DNA of 64,000 nt from JACQFK01 sp964619955 (GTDB taxonomy: Bacteria > Planctomycetota > MHYJ01 > JACPRB01), in assembly GCA_964619955.1 (NCBI GenBank), contig CAZUJF010000022.1, forward strand, positions 16,870 to 80,869. The letters are read 5' to 3'. This document shows positions 18,048-25,052 of this stretch, piece by piece. The position numbers and the translations under genes are program-made. The notes below the pieces were generated by a model. It searched no databases. It saw nothing but the letters and a program-made list of their open reading frames with translations, and was not told where the DNA came from. How positions within the stretch are numbered: the stretch's first letter is position 1; every line of letters begins with the position of its first letter.

Positions 18048-18062
18048 GGGCAGTGTAACACG
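18048..18062 (-). promoter_or_regulatory. CGTGYTACACTG box upstream of the Snf7-like gene
   Basis: CGTGTTACACTGCCC on the minus strand carries a TACACT -10-like hexamer at 18052-18057, 28 nt before the GTG start. It matches the box upstream of AAA-A (16170-16184). An AGGAG ribosome site follows it. Confidence 0.45.
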
Positions 18063-18113
18063 GGGGTGCGCGGGGAGGATGCAGAAGGCGGTTCGTGAAG
18101 ATGATGCATATTG

Positions 18114-18119
18114 TATACT
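18114..18119 (+). promoter_or_regulatory. -10-like box for the kinase-TPR gene
   Basis: TATACT lies 26 nt before the ATG at 18146, so the leader would be about 20 nt. It shares the 122-bp divergent intergenic region with the Snf7-like promoter. No clear -35 is seen. Confidence 0.3.
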
Positions 18120-18145
18120 TCAGCGGAGATGGCCCCTTGGGAAGC

Positions 18146-21055
18146 ATGAATCCATCCAACGGCCCCCTGGATCCCGCTCCGTCGCAGCCCGCGGCGGGGG
18201 AGGCGGAGCCCTTCAATCCCCTGGAAACGCTGTTCCCCCTCCGGCGCGCCGTGGATTTGAATCTGCTGAGCACGGCGCAGATCGAGGAGTGCCGCCGCGA
18301 ACAGGAGGAGGCCAACCGTCTGGGGCGCGGCTTCTCGCTGACACAGTCCCTGATCCGGCGCGGCTGGCTGCGGCTCGAGGACGTGGAGCGTCTGCGGGTC
18401 GATCAGGCGCACCCCCCCGGCCAGCTGCCGCGGCTGTCCCGCTACGAAATCCGGAACTGGCTCGGGGAGGGCGCGACGGGGACGGTCTACCATGCCTGGG
18501 ACCGGCACCTCAACCGCCGGGTGGCCGTCAAGATCCTGCGGGATTTCGGCGATTCGAATGAAAACATGCGGCGGCGCTTCCGCGAGGAGGCGAAGGCGTC
18601 GGCCGGCCTGATCCACCCCAACCTGGTGGCCGTCCACGACGTGGGGGAGGAGGACGGCGCGCTCTTCCTGGTCATGGAACTGGTGGAAGGCTCGCTTCTG
18701 GGTTCCATCCTGGTCCGCCACGGCCTCAGCGCGCGGGAGATCGCCCGGCTCCTGGAGAAGATTTCCCGGGGGGTCGCCGCGGCGCACGAACGGGGCATCG
18801 TGCACCGGGACCTCAAGCCGGCGAATGTCCTGGTGACGCATGGCGGGGATCCGAAGGTCTTCGACTTCGGCCTGGCCCTCGTGCAGGGGAAGGCGGCGGC
18901 CACGCAGACTTCGTCCATGGCCGGCACTCCGCTGTACATGGCGCCCGAGCAGATCACCCGGCAGCCCGCGGACCTCACGCCCGCGACCGATGTGTACGCG
19001 CTCGGAGCGATCCTCTATGAGGCGCTCACCGGCCATCCTCCGCATGTCGGGCCGAGCGTCGCGCAGGTCTACGCGGGGATTCTCGAGCAGGCGCCCCGGC
19101 CGCCCCGGCACGCGAACCCCTCCGTGCCCCGCGACCTGGAAACGATCTGCCTGAAGGCGCTCGAGAAGGAACCGGAGCGGAGGTACCCGCACGCGGGGGC
19201 GCTGGCGGACGATCTGCACCGGATGCTCGAGGGCGAGCCCATCCAGGCGCGGCCGGCCGGACCGCTCTACCGGACCCTTCGCCGGGTCCGCCGGCATCCG
19301 TGGGGATCGTTGACGGCGGCGCTCGGGATGCTCGCGCTGACCTTCGCCCTCGTCATGACGGCCCGGAGCCAGATCCAGAGGAGCCGCGCTTCCGGCTGGG
19401 TGGCGGAAGGGGACCGCGCCAACCGCGAGGGACGCTGGATGCAGGCCCTGGTGGCCTACGAACGGGCCCACGCTCTCGAACCCTCGGAGGGCGCGCTCCT
19501 GAAGGCCCGGGACGACATGGCGCGCCGGCTCCGGGAGGAGGAGGCGGGGCTGCGCCGGCAGAAGGATGCGGCGGAAGCGGCGCTGCGCTACCGCGAAGCG
19601 GGACGGGAACTCGACAACCTCCGGCTCAGGTCCTACCAACCCCAGTGGCGTTTGTCCGAAGGGGAGTTCGCCGTCTATGCGGCCTTTGCCGAGGAGTGCC
19701 AGGCGCTCATGGAGCGCAGCGGTCCCACCGGCGAAGGCTGGTGGGTCGTGGGCCGGGTCCGTCACGTCCTGGGGGACACCGATGCCGCGCTGGCCGCCTA
19801 TGAACGTGGGCTGGCGGCCGAGCCGGATCACGGGCGCTGCCTGCTCTACAAGGCGCGATTGCTGATCGAACGCGCCATCCTGTTCCGCGCGGCGGCCATG
19901 GGATACCAGCAGGGCATGGCGCAGGTCGACCCCCTGGTCGAGGAGGCGGTCCGGCTCCTGGAGCGTTGTGATCGCGCGGGGCAGATTCCCGAATTCGAGC
20001 GGGACCTGGCCAGCGCCTACCGCCGGCTGCTGCGCCGCGAGCCGCTCGGGGAATTCTGCGCGGACATGGTGCGCAAGTGGTCCGGGAAGGATTTCTGCGA
20101 GGAGTTCCACCTGATGCGCGGCCTCGGCGAGGCCTATGAGCTGCTGCGGGGGAGCAACCTGGTCGCGCAGTTCCTCATGGTCGTTTCGAAGGGCCCCTCC
20201 CTGGCCCAGGCGGCGAACGACGCCCTGAAGGCGCGCCCGCGTTTCTATGAAGCCCTGCTCTGCCGGGGCATCGCCAAGTCCCTGGCCTCCGATCAGCGGG
20301 GCGCGATCGAGGACTTCGGCCTGGCGATCGAAATCCATCCGCGGTTCGTCGAGGCCTACGTCGCCCGTGGGTATCTTCGCGTGAACGGATCCGATGTGCC
20401 CGGCGGCGTCCAGGATTTCACCCGCGCGATCGAGATCAATCCCCGGATGGCGATGTCCTTCCTGTGGCGGGCCCGCGGGAGGGAGCTTCTCTCCGAACTG
20501 CGGGGAGCGCGCGAAGATTACGACCGCGCCCTCGAACTGGAGCCGCGGGACCACCTGGCGCTCGCATTTCGGGCCGTGCTCCGAAACCGCCAGGGGGACC
20601 TGTCGGGAGCGCTGGAGGATCTGGACCGGGTCGTGCGCGAAGCCCCCCGATTCGGGAAGGCCTACAACGAACGGGCGTCCCTGCGGCATCACCATCTGGG
20701 CGATCTCAAGGGGGCGGTCGAGGACTACACCCACGCGATCGACCTGCTTCCCAGGGACTCCGGGGCCCGCTGCCGGCGCGGCGACCTGTATCGAGCCCTG
20801 GGAAACCCGGACTCGGCGCTCAAGGACTACGACGCGGCGCTCAGGCTCAATCCGCAGAGCGCCGATGCCCTCCTGGGGCGCGCGTTGGCCCGGCGTGCGA
20901 TGTCCGAGCGCCAGGCGGGGCGTGAGCCGCTCGAACTGGCCGCGGAGGATCTTGGCAAGGCTCTCGCGGTCTCGGATTCCGCCTGGCCGGGCCGGGAAAG
21001 TGCGGAGGCCGCGCTGCGCGAGATCCGGCGGCTTCTGGCCTCCTCCCCCGACTGA
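18146..21055 (+). CDS. PknB-like Ser/Thr protein kinase fused to a transmembrane segment and TPR repeats
   Basis: 969 aa from ATG 18146; the frame is open to 18095 but that extension is not conserved-looking. The kinase domain (about 95-360) has GEGATGTVY (ATP loop), VAVK (126-129), HRDLKPAN (220-227) and DFG (240-242), then APEQ. One transmembrane helix lies near residues 385-407. The rest is a series of about eight or more TPR units (for example GVQDFTRAIEINPRM and ALEDLDRVVREAPRF). This kinase-TPR layout is a planctomycete hallmark. It lies between the two ESCRT-like operons, divergent from one and convergent with the other (16 nt gap). It could regulate either, which is inferred from position only. 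Confidence 0.9.
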   Translation: MNPSNGPLDPAPSQPAAGEAEPFNPLETLFPLRRAVDLNLLSTAQIEECRREQEEANRLGRGFSLTQSLIRRGWLRLEDVERLRVDQAHPPGQLPRLSRYEIRNWLGEGATGTVYHAWDRHLNRRVAVKILRDFGDSNENMRRRFREEAKASAGLIHPNLVAVHDVGEEDGALFLVMELVEGSLLGSILVRHGLSAREIARLLEKISRGVAAAHERGIVHRDLKPANVLVTHGGDPKVFDFGLALVQGKAAATQTSSMAGTPLYMAPEQITRQPADLTPATDVYALGAILYEALTGHPPHVGPSVAQVYAGILEQAPRPPRHANPSVPRDLETICLKALEKEPERRYPHAGALADDLHRMLEGEPIQARPAGPLYRTLRRVRRHPWGSLTAALGMLALTFALVMTARSQIQRSRASGWVAEGDRANREGRWMQALVAYERAHALEPSEGALLKARDDMARRLREEEAGLRRQKDAAEAALRYREAGRELDNLRLRSYQPQWRLSEGEFAVYAAFAEECQALMERSGPTGEGWWVVGRVRHVLGDTDAALAAYERGLAAEPDHGRCLLYKARLLIERAILFRAAAMGYQQGMAQVDPLVEEAVRLLERCDRAGQIPEFERDLASAYRRLLRREPLGEFCADMVRKWSGKDFCEEFHLMRGLGEAYELLRGSNLVAQFLMVVSKGPSLAQAANDALKARPRFYEALLCRGIAKSLASDQRGAIEDFGLAIEIHPRFVEAYVARGYLRVNGSDVPGGVQDFTRAIEINPRMAMSFLWRARGRELLSELRGAREDYDRALELEPRDHLALAFRAVLRNRQGDLSGALEDLDRVVREAPRFGKAYNERASLRHHHLGDLKGAVEDYTHAIDLLPRDSGARCRRGDLYRALGNPDSALKDYDAALRLNPQSADALLGRALARRAMSERQAGREPLELAAEDLGKALAVSDSAWPGRESAEAALREIRRLLASSPD

Positions 21056-21071
21056 ACTCCGGCGATGCAGC

Positions 21072-22259
21072 TCAGCTGCGGGCGCTTTCGCGCCACTCGT
21101 AGTACTTCTTCATCTCTTCCGGGGTGGTCTGGGGGTGCACGAGGCGGGCGGCCGCCTCGAAGTCTTTCCGGGTCAGCGGGCGCACCTTGAGGCGGTGTTT
21201 GCGGACGGCGTCCAGCCCCTTGTCCACCAGCAGCGGGATCTCCCGGTTGGACTCCTCGACCATGCCGGTCGTGACTTCCTTGCAGAAGCGCTCGATTTCC
21301 CGTCCGCTGAAGCCCTCGGTGAGCCTGGCGAGCTCCTCGCCGCCGAGCTCGCTCTCGTAGCCCTTCTTCTCGAGATGGATGCGCAGGATGTGCCGCCGCG
21401 TGGTTTCGTCGGGCAGCGGAATCAGGATCTTCTTCTCGAAGCGCGAGAGCACCGCGCTGTCGAGCTCCCAGGGCCGGTTGGTCGCGGCGATCGTGAGGAC
21501 ATAGAGATCGGGCCGGCCCTTGGAGTCCATCCCGTCGAGCTCGGACAGCAGCGTGGACAGGATGCGCCGCTCGGCGCCGGAATCCCCCTGGTCGCGCTGG
21601 CCGGCCAGCGATTCGAATTCGTCGAGGAAGACGACCGCGGGGGAGGTGTCCCGCGCGGTGCCGTAGAGCTCGCTGAGGATCTTCGAGCTCTCGCCGAAGT
21701 ACTTCGAGAGGATGCTCGAGACTTTGACGTTGTAGAAGACGCTCGGCACGTCCTCCGAGGAGCGCACGGCGTTCGAGGTGGCCGCGGCGAGCAGCGTCTT
21801 GCCGGTCCCCGGGGGCCCGTAGAAGAGGATGCGCGTCCAGGCGGCGATGCGCATGCCGGCGGGCTGCTGGGCGAGCGTCATGCCCAGGGCGAACTTGATC
21901 TCGTTCTTCGTCTCGTCGAGGCCGCCGATGTCGTCCCAGGAGACGGTCGAGGTGTGGAGCAGGTTGGTCACGATGGAGCGGAGCTCTCCGCCCGGCGCGG
22001 GCTCGGCAAGCGGCTTGGCGGATTTCGCGGGCGCCTCGTTCTCCCCGGCGCGCAGGCGCTGGGCCAGGCCGCGGTATTCGAGTGCTTTCTGTTTGCGCCG
22101 CTCCTCGGCCTCCCGGCCCATGGCCTGGTTGGCCCAGAGGGACATGAGGTTCGCCGCCTTCTCGTAGAGCCCGGCGGCCTTGGGGGAGTCGCCGTCCTCG
22201 AGCGCGGCCTTGGCCTTGGCCAGGGCCTGCTTCAGCGGCTGGTGGATGTCGACGTCCAT
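21072..22259 (-). CDS. Vps4/katanin-type AAA ATPase with MIT-like domain (AAA-B)
   Basis: 395 aa. Residues about 6-70 are an MIT-like helical bundle (KAKAALEDGDSPKAAGLYEKA, then KALEYRGLAQRL). WDDIGGLDETKNEI (108-121) starts the AAA module. Walker A GPPGTGKT (148-155), pore SKYFGESSK (185-193), Walker B VFLDEFES (210-217), sensor ATNRPWELDSAVLSRFEKK (259-277) and IPLPDE follow. The C-terminus TTPEEMKKYYEWRES (378-392) is the spastin/katanin-type terminal helix. The order and motifs are those of Vps4, the ESCRT-III disassembly ATPase. It is the last gene of the six-gene operon, 20 nt after the ESCRT-III-like protein gene B1. Confidence 0.9.
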   Translation of the reverse strand: MDVDIHQPLKQALAKAKAALEDGDSPKAAGLYEKAANLMSLWANQAMGREAEERRKQKALEYRGLAQRLRAGENEAPAKSAKPLAEPAPGGELRSIVTNLLHTSTVSWDDIGGLDETKNEIKFALGMTLAQQPAGMRIAAWTRILFYGPPGTGKTLLAAATSNAVRSSEDVPSVFYNVKVSSILSKYFGESSKILSELYGTARDTSPAVVFLDEFESLAGQRDQGDSGAERRILSTLLSELDGMDSKGRPDLYVLTIAATNRPWELDSAVLSRFEKKILIPLPDETTRRHILRIHLEKKGYESELGGEELARLTEGFSGREIERFCKEVTTGMVEESNREIPLLVDKGLDAVRKHRLKVRPLTRKDFEAAARLVHPQTTPEEMKKYYEWRESARS

Positions 22260-22279
22260 GAGCGGCGGCGGAGCAGGCC

Positions 22280-22888
22280 TCAGGCCTCCTCCATCTCGCC
22301 CTCCCGTTTCTCCTTCGCCCGCACCGCGCGATCCGCGAGCTTGAGGCCGTCCTCGAACTTCTCGATCTCGCCCTCGTCCATGCGCTGCCAGACGTCCATG
22401 ACCTCGCGGCCCTCGCCGCTGAGATCGCGCGTGATCTGGCCGGCGTCGTCGGTCACCGTGGAGAGCACCGTGTTGAGCTTCTCGAGGTACATCTCCTGGC
22501 TGATCTTGTCGTCCTCGAGGTAGGTCATCAGCTTCGCCTCGTCGACTTTCGCGAGCAGGCGGGAGACCCCGTCCTTGGAGGCGTCGCGGCGCTCGAGGGC
22601 GAGCTTGAGGGCGCTCATGGTCGTGAGCTCCTTGGAGATCATCGCGAGCTCGCGCTCCATCATCTTCACGCCGGAGGACTTCATCTCGTAGATGCGGGCC
22701 AGCTGGCGGCGCCGGGGCGCGGATTTGAGCTTGGAGCCGCGCGCGAAGATCTCCTCGCGCTCCTTCTCCAGCTTCTCCAGCTTGCCGAGCGTCTGGGTCT
22801 CCTTGATGCCGAGGCGGATCTCCTCGCGCCGGACCTGGTCCAGCGAGAGATCCTTCTTCTTCAGTCCGATCAGTTCTAGAAATCCCAT
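22280..22888 (-). CDS. ESCRT-III-like coiled-coil protein B1
   Basis: 202 aa, almost all helix, with a basic N-terminal half and an acidic end. Key parts: SAPRRRQLARIYEMK (56-70) in the second helix, LEDDKISQEMYLEKL (124-138), and WQRMDEGEI (167-175). It is a clear paralogue of its neighbour B2 (LEDDKISEEVYVQKL and WEQMDEGEL). The two-helix basic core followed by an acidic tail fits ESCRT-III/CdvB proteins, though more divergent than the 17424 protein. Start ATG 22888. It could also be read as a PspA-like coiled coil. Its position next to AAA-B supports an ESCRT-III role. Confidence 0.7.
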   Translation of the reverse strand: MGFLELIGLKKKDLSLDQVRREEIRLGIKETQTLGKLEKLEKEREEIFARGSKLKSAPRRRQLARIYEMKSSGVKMMERELAMISKELTTMSALKLALERRDASKDGVSRLLAKVDEAKLMTYLEDDKISQEMYLEKLNTVLSTVTDDAGQITRDLSGEGREVMDVWQRMDEGEIEKFEDGLKLADRAVRAKEKREGEMEEA

Positions 22889-22901
22889 ACGTGCGCTCCG
22901 C

Positions 22902-23534
22902 TCAGGCCGGCTCGGCCTCCCCAGACTCCTCCTCCGGGCGCTCCTTGCCGCCCTTCGCCTTCTCGCGGCTCGTGGCCTCCTTGAGGCCCTCGCCGAATTC
23001 CAGCTCGCCCTCGTCCATCTGCTCCCAAGTCTTGAGGATCTCGAGGCCCTCGGTGCCGATCTCGCCGCTCTCGTACGCGGGGTCGTTCACGACGCCGAGG
23101 ACGGTGTCGAGCTTCTGGACGTAGACCTCCTCGCTGATCTTGTCGTCCTCGAGCATGAGGGAAAGCTTGCCGAGGTCGGCGTCGCTGAGCTTCTCGAGGA
23201 TGTTCTTCACGGGGATCTGGCGCTTGCGCTCGAGGATGCCCCGCACGCGGGTGAGCGTCATGAGCTCCTTCACCACGCGGGTGAGCTCCCGCTCGATGAG
23301 GCCGATGCGCTGGGAGTAGTCCCCGAAGCGGCGGGCGTAGATGCGACGGCGCGAGGGCGACTTGGTCTTCGCGCCCTGGTGGAAGACCTCCTCGCGCTCC
23401 TTGTCGAACTTGTCCATCTGGCGGAGGTGCTGGTTCTCGCGGATCTCGAGGCGCTTCTCCTCGACGCGGATCTCCTCGAGGGAGAGGTCCAGCAGCCCGC
23501 GGCGGCTCTTGAAGAACTTGCCCAGGATCGTCAT
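22902..23534 (-). CDS. ESCRT-III-like coiled-coil protein B2
   Basis: 210 aa. DLSLEEIRVEEKRLEIREN at the N-terminus, SPSRRRIYARRFGDY (59-73), LEDDKISEEVYVQKL (128-142) and WEQMDEGEL (170-178) mirror B1. The first 110 residues are basic and the end is acidic and disordered-looking (ERPEEESGEAEPA). The shared C-terminal DEGE motif could be the MIT-binding site for AAA-B, which is speculative. It starts 1 nt after the B3 stop, so translation is coupled. No membrane segment is present. Confidence 0.7.
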   Translation of the reverse strand: MTILGKFFKSRRGLLDLSLEEIRVEEKRLEIRENQHLRQMDKFDKEREEVFHQGAKTKSPSRRRIYARRFGDYSQRIGLIERELTRVVKELMTLTRVRGILERKRQIPVKNILEKLSDADLGKLSLMLEDDKISEEVYVQKLDTVLGVVNDPAYESGEIGTEGLEILKTWEQMDEGELEFGEGLKEATSREKAKGGKERPEEESGEAEPA

Positions 23535-23535
23535 C

Positions 23536-24204
23536 TCATTCCTCGAACATCACGTCGGGCTTCTCCGCGCGCTTCTCGCGGCGGGGGGGCTCCGCGGCGG
23601 GCCGTTCTTTGCTCTTCGTCTTTTCCTTCTCCGCGGGCTCCGTGCGCGCCGCCTCGGCCTCGGCGGCCGCGGACTGCAGCTCGCGCAGGATGTCCTTCTC
23701 CTCGTCGTCGGGCCGGGCTGCCTCGGGGGAGAGGGAGATGCCCTCGGCGAGCTCGCGGGACTTGTCGAGGTCCTCGAGAAGCTGCTTCGCCTTGATCGCC
23801 ATCTCTTCCATGGTGCGGCGGTCGGGCAGGGCCTCCGCCTTGAGTTCGAGGATGGTCTCCAGCGAGGCGACGTGTTCGTTGAGCACGCGGAGCCGCTTGT
23901 TGTAGATGTTCTCGATGCGGTTGTTCAGCTCCTGCATCTTCCAGCGGATCTCCTTGACCCGCCGGGCGATCATCAGGCGCCGGTTGTCCGTCATGTCCTC
24001 CCGGCCCTCGACCAGGAGCTCCTCCTCCATGCGGTCGAGTTCCTCGAGGTCCGAGAGGGCGCGCCGGCGGCGGGCTTCGTCGCGGCGGCGGGCCTCCTTG
24101 AGCAGCACGAGCGCCTCGCGTTCGTCGCGGGCGTCGCGGTAGAGGGGCGCGACCTCCTCGGGGAGGTTCTTCACGCCGAGCAGTTTCCGGATCTTGTCGA
24201 GCAT
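23536..24204 (-). CDS. ESCRT-III-like coiled-coil protein B3
   Basis: 222 aa, helical. NRRLMIARRVKEIRWKM (74-90) aligns in style with the (R)RRxxAR segments of B1 and B2, and is followed by LNNRIENIYNKRLRVLNEHV. The C-terminal 50 residues are a Lys/Glu/Pro-rich tail ending EKPDVMFEE. B3 lacks the DEGE motif of its paralogues. It is adjacent to the winged-helix protein gene (3 nt gap) and to B2. Its distinct N-terminus (MLDKIRKLLG, amphipathic) could insert into membranes. This is inference. Confidence 0.65.
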   Translation of the reverse strand: MLDKIRKLLGVKNLPEEVAPLYRDARDEREALVLLKEARRRDEARRRRALSDLEELDRMEEELLVEGREDMTDNRRLMIARRVKEIRWKMQELNNRIENIYNKRLRVLNEHVASLETILELKAEALPDRRTMEEMAIKAKQLLEDLDKSRELAEGISLSPEAARPDDEEKDILRELQSAAAEAEAARTEPAEKEKTKSKERPAAEPPRREKRAEKPDVMFEE

Positions 24205-24207
24205 GGC

Positions 24208-25047
24208 TTACCCGTAGGTCCTCACGAGCCGGTGGGGCTTCCCGGAGGCATCATACCGCACGAAGGCGTCTTCGCGGGCGATCGCGGCGAAGGCCCGCCG
24301 GATGAGGGGGACCGCGTAGCCGAGGGCCTCGAAGACGGCGTCCTCCGTGAGCTCGTCCATGAGCAGGTCGACCGTGTGGGCCTTCACCCAGCGGCGGATG
24401 GCGTCGATCTTCTCGTCCTCGCTGCTGAGATCGAAGAGGCGGGCGGAGGCGCTCCAGCGGGGGTCGGGCGCGTAGCGGGTCCGCCAGGCGCCGTCGCGCT
24501 GGTCGGAAAGGGCGACGAGCCAGTTCGGGCCCGCGAGTTCCGCGCGGACCGCGTCCGTCCAGCCGGTGGTGGAGAAGGCTCCCATGTAATAGAAGACGGA
24601 GTCGTGCCTCACGATCAGGTCGCGAACCCGCGCGAGATCGGGCGCGTCGGCGGGGCGGCGGGAGGACCCGGAACGGACGAGATCCTCCGAGGGGCTGAAC
24701 GCCGCGCCCGCGACCACCACGCGGACCTGCGGACGGCCGAGCAGCTCCTTGTGGACGATCTCGTGCAGGACGACCCCGTTCTTCGGCATGTCCTCGTAGA
24801 TCTTCATCAGGTCCCGTTCCGCCAGGCGTTTCACGACGGCCTTCAATGCGGTAGACGGTTCCTCGAGGGTCTTTGTGACGCGGTTTCGGGGGGAGGCGTC
24901 CCAGGTGCGCCGGCTCAGGGGATCGAAGATGCCGGCGGTCGAGCCCAGCTGCGCCGCGAGGCGCTCGAAGTACTGTTCCTCGGCGGCGCGGGCGGCCGCG
25001 CGGTCGATTTCGGGCGCGGGTTTCCGCCGCGAACGGGGAGTTCCCAT
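24208..25047 (-). CDS. Operon protein with C-terminal winged-helix-like domain
   Basis: 279 aa from the ATG at 25047; an alternative GTG at 25056 overlaps the upstream stop codon. No family is recognised for the first 200 residues. The last ~70 residues (DAIRRWVKAHT, then LTEDAVFEALG, AVPLIRRAFAAI, and a wing AFVRYDASGKPHRLV) have the helix-helix-helix-wing pattern of a winged helix. ESCRT-II subunits are made of winged-helix domains, so this could be an adaptor, or a DNA-binding regulator. It lies between the SPFH and B3 genes with gaps of 5 and 3 nt. Confidence 0.6.
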   Translation of the reverse strand: MGTPRSRRKPAPEIDRAAARAAEEQYFERLAAQLGSTAGIFDPLSRRTWDASPRNRVTKTLEEPSTALKAVVKRLAERDLMKIYEDMPKNGVVLHEIVHKELLGRPQVRVVVAGAAFSPSEDLVRSGSSRRPADAPDLARVRDLIVRHDSVFYYMGAFSTTGWTDAVRAELAGPNWLVALSDQRDGAWRTRYAPDPRWSASARLFDLSSEDEKIDAIRRWVKAHTVDLLMDELTEDAVFEALGYAVPLIRRAFAAIAREDAFVRYDASGKPHRLVRTYG

Positions 25048-25052
25048 GCTGC

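Noticed and set aside
17645..20734. A 1029-codon open frame on the minus strand
   Set aside because: It is antisense to the kinase-TPR gene and has no recognisable domain.
22280..24204. Reading B1-B3 as PspA/Vipp1
   Set aside because: They lack the PspA length and its recognisable N-terminal motif, and they sit with an MIT-AAA ATPase. I cannot exclude a distant link, since both belong to the ESCRT-III superfamily.
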